64,000 nt of DNA from Glandiceps talaboti (Eukaryota > Hemichordata > Enteropneusta > Spengelidae). Positions 1 to 11,745 of the stretch are shown piece after piece. Within the stretch, counting starts at the first letter, position 1. Each line of letters starts with the position of its first letter. Location: positions 6,727,216-6,791,215 of the forward strand of contig NC_135557.1 of the NCBI RefSeq assembly GCF_964340395.1, written 5' to 3'. Under the pieces are notes generated by a model. It saw only the letters and a program-made list of their open reading frames with translations. It was not told where the DNA came from and did no database searches. Both the position numbers and the translations under genes were made by a program.

Positions 1-1695
1 TGGGCAAGATTTGAACCATAATTATCCCTCAATTATTCCAGTTGTATAACTGGGAACATGGTAGAATAGATCTTGCAATGTGAATGCTTTAATCACTTGC
101 AATAATAGACGCAACGTGGATTGAGGAAGACTTAATGTAAAAAGCCGTTATCTTATGATATGTGTTTTGACATGTCCATAGTTATATATTGTAAAGCCAT
201 TTGAGCAAGGTGCGGGGACAGCACTATATAAAAATTAGCATTATACCTAATATGACTTTGAGATTAAATGGACACTACGTACATACCATCTTTTAATTTT
301 ATGAAAGACAATATAATAGCGGTAAAGCAGAAGATGCACTGTATTGAAAACATTCGATGACAATTGCCATTATACCGTGCACGAGCCAAATTGAACAAAA
401 AATACATAATATATACCCTGGTCGTGCTACGTCGCGACAACGCGTGTCTACGTCACTGGTACTGCTGTATGTGTTCGAAATATGAGTCAAAACGTTCAAA
501 ATTGCTATTTCTTTCTCAGATTTGTCTTTAATATTATTGACACTGGTATAATAATATTATTCTCTAATATTTTTCTTCATTCAGTTGAAAAATACACGTG
601 TCCCAAGGTAACTACCCCAGCGACTCGTAGTGACAAACGCCCTTAGGTCACTCGTATTTTCCCTAATTGCAAAGAAGAAAAAGAAAAAAATAGTAGATAT
701 CTAATAGAGCTGTTATGCAGCTATTAATTCCTGAGTCTTAGAGCAGAGAGAACAGAATGATGCTACATAACAACACGAGGGGTAATATATTGTCTACTAG
801 TGCCCGAATAAAGCCAGCCACAAAATGTTCTATAACCCATCACATTTTTGGGCACATATTCTTTCCATTGTAAAATCAAGTCACTGATATGACTCTCATG
901 TTATATGAATAGTACCCAAGGGAAAATAGAACGAGACTAATGTCTGTATATGCAAATTGAGGTCACTGCGCGTCAATAGTCCACAACACTTTCAGATTGG
1001 GGCGATCTTATAATTACTGTCATCGTGAACCATACATCACTAACCCGAGACTGAGGCTCTTCATCAATGGTTCTCGAGTTATGTCTTTCTTACGTTTAAT
1101 TTACCATTCTCGCAAACCAGAGCTGTTATTTCTTCCGCTACACTTCGTTCCAGTGGAACGGCCCCTTAAGAACGGTGCCGTAAAAGAGGCCGTGGTTTGC
1201 GACGGTGACGCTTATCACATGGTATTAGCTGCTGTCGTCAGCATTTATAGTACGAGAGAACTTAATTTCTTAGACAGGACAGGAGACGAACCGACGAAAA
1301 GGAACTCAGTCGATTCCAAATATATGGGTTATCTAATGTTATGATTAATGATGACATATTAATAGACAGAACCCCAGTGTGAAGTTGTAAAACTCATTTA
1401 TAAATATATATGTGTGGTTGTGCAAATATTCTTTACGAAATAATAGTTATTTTGAATGTTTAGGCTAAATATTTTGCAGAGCAGAACCAATAGCAAAGAA
1501 GTCCATTGAAATTGTGTATAATTTATCATTTATATATGGAAAAGAAACATTTTTTTGGAAAGGTTCAACTTGTCTCGGTAAATTATTGTTGGCAAGCGTT
1601 GTATTCTTATTTCATTATTTCTCCAGGAATAACACATATTATTTTCTAGAGACAATAACCTTCATAATATGTTTCTGTGCAAAGTAAAGTCCAAC
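1..1695. other. Gene-free stretch left of the esterase exons
   Basis: No exon with recognisable homology was found on either strand. An open frame on the plus strand at 997-1344 begins with TTG rather than ATG and resembles no family I know, so it is not called. Further exons of the minus-strand esterase should lie to the left, but none was found here before the window ends. A dispersed repeat occupies about 411-660. Confidence 0.5.
411..660 (+). repeat. Dispersed repeat, copy 1 (second copy near 63.25 kb)
   Basis: Shares several blocks in the same order and orientation with 63247-63450, including GACAACGCGTGTC, GTCACTGGT, AAATATGAGTC, ACGTTCAAAATTG and CGACTCGTAGTGACAAA/TGACTCGTAGTGACAAA, then a CTTAGGTC block. 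The spacing is similar and substitutions are scattered, as expected for two old copies of an interspersed family. No terminal structure or coding potential is visible. Confidence 0.6.
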
Positions 1696-2624
1696 CTTTT
1701 GCTCGTCCATCTCCCGTTGCTAGGAACCCAAAAGAACCAACACGATAGTTCATGGAAACAATAATAACATCTTCGATCCCTGCCAAAAATCTGCCATCAT
1801 AGAAATCAAGAGAAGCAGTGCCCTGGATATATCCACCACCATATATCCATATCTGTGTGAAATGTAGACACTGTTTTAGTATACAACCATCAAAGTATTA
1901 AATTGCTCATCATACATACATGACTTGTCATGTAAATAACATCTGCAGAGCAGCATCCCTAGCCATTCGAAAGATCGGCCAAATTAGAAAGTACCTCGAC
2001 AATACCAGTACCGAAAGACTAATCCATGCATTTGTTACCTCTAGGCTGGATTATTGCAATTCCATCCTCTATGGATTACCAGACAAAGAGATCAACAAAC
2101 TTCAACGTGTGCAGAACACAGCTGCTAGACTTGTTGCCAAACTACGCAAATATGATCATGTCTCACCAGTATTACATAATCTTCATTGGTTACCTGTACG
2201 TCAACGTATTGCATACAAAATCTTGCTCGTCACCTACAAGGCTGTCAACAAACTGTCACCATCCTACATCATTGAACTAATACCCATACACAAGCCAACA
2301 CGTGCCCTACGTTCTAGTACTCATCTTACACTTGCCATTCCACGTGTTGCAACTACCACGTACGGAGATCGCGCCTTCTCTGTTGCCGGTCCTAAGTTAT
2401 GGAACTCTCTCCCAATTCACATTAGGAGAGCGGTATCGATCGAAACATTCAAGTCCCAACTAAAGACATACTTGTTTACAAACTTTTAGAACATACTATA
2501 CTTTTATATGCAGTAATCAATAAGTTTTGTTTTTTAGTGAATTTCAAGTTGTCTTTTATAGTAATCAATAGTGAACGTCAAGTTTTTGGTTTTGGTTTTG
2601 ATTTCTATGCAAATCAAGTTTGTG

Positions 2625-2662
<38 letters not shown>

Positions 2663-3303
2663 CTCAGTATTGTAAAGCGCATTGAGGCTGTTGCGTAATG
2701 CGCTGATAAGAATTTATTATTATTATTATTATTATTATTATCCCACATATCCCATAATACTCCATATTTTAGTAGGTTTGAAAGAATTATAGCTAGGCGG
2801 AAACACGTGATTATTACTTGCCTTGTGATACAAGCATTAACATTGGCACGAACACTACGTTGAGTATGTCGATTATAAAAACAACATTTGCCACTTGACC
2901 GTCCAAAAAGAATGTAATTTTTGGACTGAATCGTTACATATAGCTATACATACACATACCATTACAGATGCATTGTTGGGTCTTGGGGACGCGGTCCAGA
3001 CATTGAGATAAAGGCAGTCTTCACTGACTGGTGTATTTGCATTCATCATTGCAACACCTTTTAAGCCAGGCAACTTGGGGTATCTTTGTTGCATACAGGA
3101 ATTACTGTAATTAACAGCATCGCGTACACCTTCCCATGATGCAATCGGTACAGGAAGCCTGAAGCGGAGTTCGCCAAGTGGTGGTTCGGCAAATGGTATA
3201 CCTAGATATGCATATACCTCTCCGCGTTCATCTGGTAGGGTGATTGATTTCCCTTTTACCATTCCAGAACGTGTTTCAACCAAAATATCTTGGTTTGGTA
3301 ATC
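1696..3303 (-). CDS. Carboxylesterase type-B / acetylcholinesterase-like gene, partial (two exons)
   Basis: Two minus-strand exons with matching splice signals: 2960-3303 (acceptor TTTTTCCAG, donor GTATGT) and 1696-1852 (acceptor CACAG, donor GTTGGA), joined in phase 0. The first carries the N-terminal esterase region, with [16 protein letters not shown], a cysteine expected in the first disulfide loop, and the family signature [10 protein letters not shown]. The second carries [11 protein letters not shown], the oxyanion-hole GGG, followed by [13 protein letters not shown]. These place it in the alpha/beta-hydrolase esterase family that includes secreted or GPI-anchored cholinesterases and neuroligin-like proteins. 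The signal-peptide exon (to the right) was not located, and the exons with the catalytic Ser, Glu and His must lie beyond the left edge, so enzyme versus non-catalytic member cannot be decided. An antisense retroposon fragment sits in the intron. Confidence 0.88.
1914..2742 (+). mobile_element. 5'-truncated non-LTR retrotransposon (CR1/L2/Jockey-type ORF2 end)
   Basis: A 189-codon open frame (1920-2489) matches the C-terminal end of reverse-transcriptase ORF2 proteins of CR1/L2-like elements: [39 protein letters not shown] and the terminal [16 protein letters not shown] followed by a stop after YLFTNF. A short 3' UTR follows, with a long T run (about 2628-2662), a GTAAAGCGC...GCGCTGATAAG stem and an (ATT)n tail at 2712-2741, the usual end of this class. 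The 5' part (endonuclease and most of the RT) is missing, so it is a dead-on-arrival copy. It lies antisense in an intron of the esterase gene. The left boundary is approximate. Confidence 0.9.
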
Positions 3304-4545
3304 CTGGAAAAATATATGTTGTAGTAAGATCAACTGAAGTTACAACGCCTTTGGAATTGTAAAAAATCACTAGGGGGAGACCTTTTTCTCTCTCCTCCTC
3401 CCCCCCCCCTCTCCCTCCCTACCTCCCATTAATCCATGCCAGCTGAGAGCTCATGGTGACCTCGCAAAACATCAAGACTTACCGAATATCAAAAAGGTGT
3501 ATTTTTATCAACGGTAACACTATCATCATAATCTGCTATTAAGTGGTCATCTTCGATTGATATTGTCCGACCTACATACCGTGGTAGGTTTGCTTTTGTC
3601 ATTAAATCTCTATCATTTAAATACTGTGTTTACTGTCCAAGAATTTCCCCAATTCTACCAGGCAAACAGGTAATAACAAACACAAAACCCCCATCACAAT
3701 GCTAGCATATCATATAAAATAACTTTTCTGTGGTGGCCACAACTTGTACGTTAATATATGTGACTTGTTATCATAATCACTGTGTGACGTGAGATTTTAT
3801 TAGTTGCGACAAGCTTTTAATAATTTGTATTGATGGATTGTGAATATTTCACCAAAAATAATTTATTTTATATGATATCAGGGATGGAAAAAGTACCATG
3901 CATGTACATCTGAAAAAAAATCCTAATACACGACGATTTCTGGTGTTGTACTATATTTGTGTCCAGAATCTGTGTCTCCTAATAGTTTTCACCAATTACA
4001 AAAAAATGCAATCATATTTTTTTTTTAGAGAGAACGGCTAGACCTGAGATGGGTGTGTAGTTATTCTCATCAAACTCTGGTCATTCAAGTACATGTAAGA
4101 GTGACAGAACGTTTGGTTAAGTAATTATACAAGAAAGTCTCCTTTTTTTGGATTTTTAAAAATACCATCAAAGGAGAAAAACATTTTTTTTAAAGTTTGA
4201 CTTAGAAGATTGTAGTTGAAATTGGTAACTGAATTTAGAGTGGGATTTTGATCAATGCCTAATAGCTTCTCCGTGAAAATATTGTTCATTATAATTCAAT
4301 GTCACTTTGATCAACTGGGTGAAAATAGTATCGGGGTGTAATATAACATATACAAAGGATTATTATGTATGAAAGGCGACATATGTTTCCAAAAGAGGTG
4401 TATTTGATCTGTGTTTACACTGATGATAATGTTGATGATGGTCGATGTTCGGCAATTCATGAATAGCAAGGAAACGATATTTTCAAACAACAACATCGTA
4501 ACTGTACAGGTTGATGTTTACAAATAATTCAAAGTCGATCCGACC

Positions 4546-4633
4546 ATATTACTATAGTGTGACGTCAAAATATAGTAATATGAAATGTATGGATTTCATA
4601 TTACTGCACTTTGACGTCACACCCTAGGAATAT
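4546..4633. repeat. 88-bp foldback hairpin with two TGACGTCA motifs
   Basis: The left arm includes GTGTGACGTCAAA (4557) and ATAGTAATATGAAAT; the right arm is its complement, ATTTCATATTACTGC then TTTGACGTCACAC (to 4622), around a 6-nt loop. Similarity of the arms extends outward to 4546 and 4633. Each arm contains the palindrome TGACGTCA, the consensus CREB/ATF site. It is MITE-sized, with no coding capacity. Confidence 0.7.
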
Positions 4634-4811
4634 GAGGGTCTATGTATAGAATAACAACGAAAATGTTACTAAGGATGAAGACATGTGTATCATAATTCAG
4701 CGACGTCGACAGCTCGAAGCACGAAAGCCAACATTTGATCAATATCACACCACAACAGAACAGAACAGAACAGTAACAAATGATAGAAGTATATATGCAG
4801 AGACTGAGCAT

Positions 4812-5068
4812 TATACGAAAAGTCAAATTTACCCACCTTTACCGTACCCAACCTTTACCCTTGGTGAGACCCACCTAACCACCATCTCTGTCCAGGGGTA
4901 GTACGAGACGCAGTACCACTTTTGACTGTCTACAACCCCCAGGTGAGAGATTACCGGGGGTAAATTAAGTCAAAGGTAGTACTTCGTCTCATACTACCTA
5001 CATTTACACATCCTCTGACCATGATTTACCCCGGTGGAAAGATATGGTCAAATATGACTTTTCGTATA
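4812..5068. mobile_element. Foldback (MITE-like) element, 257 bp
   Basis: The ends are inverted repeats: TATACGAAAAGTCAAATTT on the left and AAATATGACTTTTCGTATA on the right. Inner segments also pair (GGTAGTACGAGACG with CGTCTCATACTACC). There is no open frame of note. No clear target-site duplication was found. Confidence 0.55.
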
Positions 5069-8000
5069 GTGATCGAGGAACGTGTAGGGATTCACACTCT
5101 GACATAAACTCCACACAAAGCGAAGTGTTATCCTCCATGGATGATAACAGTGGTTGATCTTTTCGGCAAATTTTTGAAATCATTAAAACGAAGAATATTA
5201 ATATTATTTAAGCCTACAAGGTGTCAAAAAAGGTGTCAACAGATTTAAATACCATGCATTTGACTAAATTGTCGGGGAAAAAGACATATTTTACGAGGCT
5301 GCTAGTTAACACTAGAAACGTTTCAACCTGGTGTATCTAGCTACCTTCAAAACTTCCGTACTAGCCTCGCTAATGCCATACTAGATCTAGGGTTAGCTTC
5401 CCCTGGGAGCCCTGGCTTTTAGTGACTTAGACTAATTAAAATGCAACTTGGTATCAGAAAGGGTATACTTTTTGCATAAAATTGGTATCACGCCACTTTG
5501 GGTTTCAATGTTTGTGAGGAACCTCCCCGTAATGTTACTCATGGAGTTATCCCCTCCCCAGCCCCTAAAGAATAGTAAAACTATTCATAACCAATACAAG
5601 ATTTTTGAAAATGTTACTAGTAACTGCTCCTTTAGGCATTTCGTGTTAAACGTTGGAAGGCAACATTTTCAGGGTAATTTTAATGGCGAATAAAAATGCC
5701 TTCCAAGTAAAAATTTATAAATATTACCACTAAAAACTAGCCTAAAATTTACAAAGCATTCCATGGTTTGCATACAAATTTTACTGTTGAACCTTTTGCC
5801 ATTGAATCACATGCACAAGTAATGATTTTCAATAATTAAGGTATATCCTAAGAACGCACGCTTAAAATTTTATATTCTTGAATACATGTATAACAATAAA
5901 TCACACGTTTTCCGGCAAAGTTTAATTTGTTGATTTAGCTTATACTTTTAATGGGTTAAGTTATTTCTATTATTAATTCTTTTCGGCAATTAGACCATGA
6001 ATACACAAGCGAATACAAGCTTCGAATTTCATAAAATTTGGTACATAATTCCACGATAAATCTCAAATGTCTTGTAAGTTGTATGCTATAGATTTCCTAT
6101 ACTTTGAACATGCATCGGCAATAACAAGGCACGCGAATCTGACATACCTTGGAGTAACCTTTCCTTCATATCATTTGCATAATTAATGATTTTGTTAAAT
6201 TAGGGAATATGTTAGTAATATAATCTACAAATTTCTTATAATTTCTTATAAAAATTGACATCAAAATACACATTTCCTTTTCAGTGTGTTCTTGTGGTTT
6301 TTAATTGCAATGAGTTTCATGGTTCATACATATGTAAGGGTGACCCATTTTTTTTGTTTCTCATCTTCAGTGGAATAGTCAGGTGGGGCGGGCGGGCGAA
6401 ATAAAAAAAAGGGGGGGGGGCAAGAAAAAAGTCTGTATTTTTTCAGTTCTATTCTCTGTCCTTTCTGTCCTGTCAGTCTCTCTTCAACTTCTTTGCTCTT
6501 CTCTTTATTGAATTCCTTGTCACAAGTCTCTTTCCTTCATTGTAGCAAGGTTAACAAGTCCGTAGAACAACTTTGTAAGAAGATGAATACTTATCATTCT
6601 GATGGGTGTATATCTGTAGCCATGAACTATTGTATGATTTTATCAGGAGTACTAATACATTCGTCCTATTAATCAAAGTGGCATTGACATCGCTGACAAT
6701 TTTTTCAAGTTATCCAATTTGAACTTTATGATTTAACTTTTTGAAACGCTTATTATTGTGATTGTCATCAGTGTGCTAGAGGAATTTTCATTTATATAAA
6801 TCATTACTTCTATGAAACAATTTTCTTCAGTGTGAACTTGTCAAAATAATCAGATAACATGTAAACATTTCTAGAACTCAGAACTCCTTTGGGATTTACT
6901 GTTTAAAAGTAATTAAACGTAATTAATGTAAATGATACCATGGGATTTGTACCCCCTTAAGACATAGTGGGATGACCCAACGTATATTTGATTGTGGTTC
7001 TATGTACTAACTTTTGTTTTATTCTGATTACGCAATTAAAGTAATCCACAAGTTTTGATTGCATTTTTATGTGACATTGAACCTCAGGAAATGTGAATTT
7101 CTATACGAAAGGTCTTTTATTGTTATTTATTGTTTTTTTTATTGCTCACAAGTTTAAATCATTTCAGTCGAGGTAGTCGCGTGTGTATCTTGCCAAAGGT
7201 CCGGTGGATGTAACACGGTGATGAAGACCCAGGAATAAAAAAACTTCTAAGATGGCCGTACAAAATCCAAACTATCTGCGGAATCGTGTGATGAAATTGT
7301 ATTTAACAGGGACACGAAGGGAGCTGGATGTTTACTGACATTATTTGAGCTGGTCTTTGCGAAACCTTGACGTGTGAGGAAGTATTTCCTGGACAATTTC
7401 GAATGTCAGGTTTGCTGTACCTGAACGAAGTGTGCATGATAGCAGAAGTCGACTGCATTTCTGATACAACGATTGCCGAGATCGACGATTAAGGACACTC
7501 GCACTGATTTCTTAACGCTGATGCTTCATGTTTGGAAAGCTGATGTAAGTACGATTTGAGTAATGCAAGTCGCATGGAAATCGGACTGGATTTGATAAAG
7601 TTACGGCCATTCATAACTCTATACTGATGAACTTTTGAGTACTCTCGACGAGCGGATTTGCCAGGTTGAACTCATACATAGCGAATCACAACTGATGTCT
7701 ACGTTATATCGTTTATTCCGATTTTATTTCTATGAAACACTGACTGAGACGACTGATGCTTTATACATCAATACAGAATAATTGCAGACTCTGATAATTA
7801 TTCTCATTGATATTCGGAACTCTTCCGTGGATTTCGTAAGCAAATCGACGTCGCTGTTATTGTTAATGTTGTTAGTCTGACAAATCATCGGTGGAAGTCG
7901 ACGTTATTTGTCATGTTTGTTTATGACCTTTCGAATGACCCCAGGAGTGACTTTTGGCAGGTGAAGCTACGCCAGTTTTCCTCGCGTTAGTAATCTGTTA

Positions 8001-8946
8001 CTAACGTTGCTATATGGGATTTAGAGGGATTACTGCAAAGGACACTACTGTAGGAATGAACACCTCGGAGCCATTAATCTGATTTGTGTAACAGGTTTAT
8101 GAATCGATACCTCTTATTTCTATGATATTAAGACATTGACTTTCAGTGAATGCTATTACATAAGTGAGCACGTTTGATTTATAGGAATTGTAAGTTTTTG
8201 ATAACGAGATTGTAAGTTTTTGATAACGAGATTGTAAGTTGAAACTATTACTGTACCGGTATATTTGAATGTTGATAGGGTTATTGTTAATTAGATTTCA
8301 TTCTTTCACTTTACTGCATGTGACAGTGTCATTTGTCCAGTCGATACACTCGTCTTGGTATACCCCACCCTCAACGCAACCGCATTTTGCCACAAATTCA
8401 CGACCCAACTCACACGGACGAAATTTTTGATTGCCCTTGTGGAGTTTGCTCCTATACAGCTAGCCCGTGAACCACATCGAAATAAAGCAAGGGTAACATA
8501 AACATCGAAGTCTTCCAAGGTCATGCATGTCATGGGTCATGAAACGCATTATGTTACGGAGTCGGTCATTTCCCCGATGATACAACTGATAAAACTGGTC
8601 AAGAAAATGGGATTTTTTTAGGAATGCAGTATGACTTTTACCAATTTTAAGCATAATTATGAAAATGATGGAAATATTCTGAGCTATTAGTACATGCAGC
8701 AAAATGTACCGTGCGACGGCATTAATTTCGAGCCCTGTCCCTCATCAATTCTCAACGACTTCAGCCATGATGAAAGACACATGCTGCTCCACGTAACAAA
8801 GGAGGTGGGGGTGGGGATAGACGGCAGTGTTCTGCCAAGGTTTCCAATAAGTGGGGACAAAGGCCCCTTGGTTGCAAAAAGTGGTGTCATTTGACAGAGA
8901 GTGGGGTCAATTATTATTGTCTATGAAATATTCACATATATTATCT

Positions 8947-8974
8947 CAGACCACTATAGAGATACTGTGGTCTG
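8947..8974. repeat. Short hairpin, copy 1
   Basis: CAGACCAC and GTGGTCTG form an 8-bp stem around TATAGAGATACT. A near copy at 23548-23577 shares GGACCACTATAGAGA and TGGTCTGA. This suggests a short mobile or regulatory hairpin family. Confidence 0.45.
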
Positions 8975-9426
8975 ACATATTCCGTTACGTATAGACCATT
9001 ACCTAACTACATAAAAAAATTACATTCACAATAACAGTTCCCAGTAACCTATTTTTTGAAAATTGTGTACTGCACATTACACCTTAGAAAAAGAAGGCAA
9101 TTAAGATTATGTAATTTTAAGTCATTTCTACAGAGTATATTATATATTGTTTACAAAGATTGGACAGCCAGGTAGTCACAATTTTTAATCTGAATATCAA
9201 TGAATAGCAGTGCTCAAATTTATAATTCCCTTTTTTCAGACAAGGACAAAGAACAACTTCAAAATAAGTCACAGTAAACATATGATTGAATAAAAACTTT
9301 GAGAAATCCTGATGTGTTTATCATATTCATGACATTTTGGAGAAAAAAAATCCCTGACTTTAAAAAGTATCAAATGTGAACGAAAAAGTTACAATTAATC
9401 AACAACGTCAACATTGGGATGCTTAC

Positions 9427-9569
9427 TTGTATATACCACTGTAATTATTTTCTGATTTGCACAACAAGTTCGTTCTTCATGTCTGACCGGGCACACATAC
9501 ATCGGCCGTCTATAGTGGCCAAGCCAGCGGATCACGCATTGATTTAGTACCCAACATTCACATGTGTCA
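9427..9569 (-). other. Possible cysteine-rich exon, unassigned
   Basis: On the minus strand an open segment is flanked by an acceptor-like TGTTGACAG and a good donor, ACAA|GTAAGC. The frame reads through DTCECWVLNQC, WLGHYRRPMYVCP and EERTCC, six cysteines in about 35 residues, as in small extracellular domains. I do not recognise the family and see no partner exons nearby, so chance is a real possibility. Confidence 0.2.
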
Positions 9570-9604
9570 CTGTCAACATCATGCAACACTCGGTACGATC
9601 CTCT

Positions 9605-9631
9605 AAAAAGCTGTGTTAAACACAGCTTTTT
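9605..9631. repeat. 27-bp perfect palindrome
   Basis: AAAAAGCTGTGT is followed by TAA and its exact complement ACACAGCTTTTT. It lies 36 bp outside the candidate exon above. It has no known function and is not the histone 3'-end stem-loop sequence. Confidence 0.5.
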
Positions 9632-10539
9632 CGGAATCAAAATACACATGTACTCATTTTATTTCCATTAATCTAACCAATCAACAAATGAAAATCACAA
9701 CCTGTCCCATAAATTTGGTTTACTAAGGCCTCTGTGCTGTGGCAGATAGATGTTAACATGGTTAAGGTAGCAAGTTCAGTGTTTCGTACACGTCAGTGAG
9801 TAGGTCAGAGGTCACGACAGTGACGGTAGACAAAACATGTGACGAGAGACGTCCATTTCGACGTCTCATCTACTCCCTCTATGTTTCAATTTGTAGATTA
9901 AGTTTATCAAAGTTGATCTTTTTGTGGCATTTTTTATGTTAACAATAGAACTGCGCGTTGTCACTGTTCTTATGATGTCAACAATACGGAGTCAGTATAC
10001 TTCTTGTGGGATTGACGTCGGGGCCAATTTTGCTGTGCTCAGGAGTCGGTCGGAAATAAAAAAAAAACTTTTTTTTTCTGATGGTGGAGCTGCAAATTAG
10101 GGTCGGTCGGGAGATGAGAAACAAGAAAAATAAAAAGGGTCGCCCTAATATATATAAATTATGCAAAATTATGCACATGTAAGATGTTAAATCTCAAAAT
10201 TTTGCTGGGAAGGCGTGTTTCTTTGGATTAAGCACCATTAAATTACCCCCAGCAAAGTCGCCTTCCAGCTTTTACTCCAAAATGTCTACAGCATTCACAT
10301 TTTCTGAAATTGGACTAACATACATTGTCCGATGACGTAATTTAGTACATCATAAAAAAATGTCGAGGAAATACCTTCTCATACAATCAACTGTTCTAAC
10401 AATGCCAGAAGACAATTGTAGTGTCATAGAAGGTATGCATTCATAGAATTGTTTAAATGAAGTTTCAGTATTTTGCACTCGAGTTACAAATGTATAAACC
10501 CAGCTAGTGCCTCTTTAAAATATAAATACATGTCAAAAT

Positions 10540-10826
10540 ATATAAATGAATGAATGAATGAATATATGAATGAATAAATGAGTGAATGCATGCATATATG
10601 AATGAATGAATGAGGGAATGCATGAATATATGAATGAATGAATGAATGAATGAATGAGGGAATGTATGAATGCATGAATATATGAATGAATGAATGAATA
10701 TATGAATGAATGCATGAATATATGAATGAATGAATGAATGAATGAATGAGGGAATGTATGAATGCATGAATATATGAATGAATGAATGAATGAATGAATG
10801 AATGAATTAACGAACGAACGAATGAA
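10540..10826. repeat. (GAAT)n microsatellite
   Basis: Long runs of GAATGAATGAAT are interrupted by ATATATGAATG and GAGGGAATG variants that recur as a higher-order block, for example GAGGGAATGTATGAATGCAT twice. The stop-free minus-strand frames of Ser/Phe/Ile/His are translation artefacts of this repeat. Confidence 0.9.
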
Positions 10827-10920
10827 AGAAAGAACAAATGACCAAATAAATATATACACTAAACTACCTAATTACCAACCAAAAGTAACTATCTTCCCAC
10901 AAACATGCATAAATACATGC

Positions 10921-11014
10921 ATACTTATATACATTCACATATACACACACACATACATACATACATACATACATACATACATACATACATACATGTATAC
11001 ATTACATGTATACA

Positions 11015-11045
<31 letters not shown>

Positions 11046-11095
11046 CATACATACATACATACATACATACATACATACATACAAACATGCATACA
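10921..11095. repeat. (CATA)n microsatellite
   Basis: An uninterrupted CATACATACATA tract is broken once by a duplicated CATGTATACATTA. The predicted HTYIHTYI peptides are artefacts. It is separated from the (GAAT)n tract by only about 95 bp. Confidence 0.9.
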
Positions 11096-11149
11096 AACCG
11101 GGGAGGGGGGGGGTACCACTGGCCAGTTCTGGTAGGGGTGTGTGGCCAA

Positions 11150-11545
11150 TGCTGTCAACCCCAGACCCCATTTTAGACCAATTCTGACCCAAAGCCAATA
11201 TCCCGTTTTAGATTAGACTGTTCAACTTTTTAGAAGACCCCATTTTAGACCAACGTTGAACTCATGGTTTAACGATGGATGCAATGTTGCGCATGTGCAG
11301 TTAACGTAACAACGCATTATGGGGCGATATCTAAAACCAAGCATTTCAGGGGGTGTGCATACTATCTCAACCAGTGAATTAGCAGGGGAAATTTCCCGAA
11401 CTCGTCGAGAATTTATTAAGGAGCTTCTTCGAATTCCGGGATCCCATTTTAGACCAAACAAAATAAAAAAAACCGTGAAATGTGGACCCCATTTTAGACT
11501 CATTAGCTCTCAAAAGACAGTACCCATTTTAGACCAAAGAGCGAA
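11150..11545 (+). repeat. Region with recurrent CCATTTTAGACC motif
   Basis: CCCATTTTAGAC(C/T) occurs five times, starting near 11168, 11239, 11446, 11489 and 11524, with related CCGTTTTAGATT near 11202. It often has a leading GACC and a trailing AA. Spacing is irregular (70, 207, 43, 35 bp), so this is not a simple tandem array. It may be an internal motif of an interspersed element. Confidence 0.55.
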
Positions 11546-11617
11546 AAACCCTACCCCAAAGGACGGCACGAATACATATACGTATACCCAATAGGTGGGA
11601 GTACCCCCCCCCCCGGA

Positions 11618-11745
11618 ACACACACACACACACACACATACATACCTATCTAACTCTGCAACTCCATACATCCATACCTTCCTGCCTACCTACCTACCTA
11701 CCTATCTATCTACCTACCTACCTACCTACCTACCTACCTACCTAC
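11618..11745. repeat. (CA)n and (CCTA)n microsatellites
   Basis: A short (CA)n run at about 11618-11638 follows a poly-C run. A (CCTA)n tract with CTAT interruptions follows at about 11683-11745. Confidence 0.85.

Larger units (their letters stand above)
3304..10530. other. Long stretch with no supported gene
   Basis: Seven kilobases of AT-rich DNA with only short open frames and no recognised exon. It holds two foldback elements (4546-4633, 4812-5068), a short imperfect duplication of TTGTAAGTTTTTGATAACGAGA near 8187-8240 in split copies, a small hairpin at 8947-8974, a weak exon candidate at 9427-9569 on the minus strand and a 27-bp palindrome at 9605-9631. A C-rich run lies near 3400 and a G-run near 6410. 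The missing first exon or promoter of the esterase gene could be in the left part, but I see no signal that fixes it. Confidence 0.45.

Noticed and set aside
997-1344. 115-codon plus-strand frame, including a short resemblance of TAGTACGAGAGAAC to the rRNA sarcin-ricin loop
   Set aside because: It starts with TTG and matches no family; the rRNA-like stretch is too short and its surroundings are not rRNA.
9605-9631. Intrinsic terminator or histone 3' stem-loop
   Set aside because: Bacterial-type terminators are not expected in this eukaryotic locus, and the stem sequence is not the histone one.
10484-11198. Small Ser/Phe/His/Ile and HTYIHTYI proteins
   Set aside because: They are translations of (GAAT)n and (CATA)n microsatellites.
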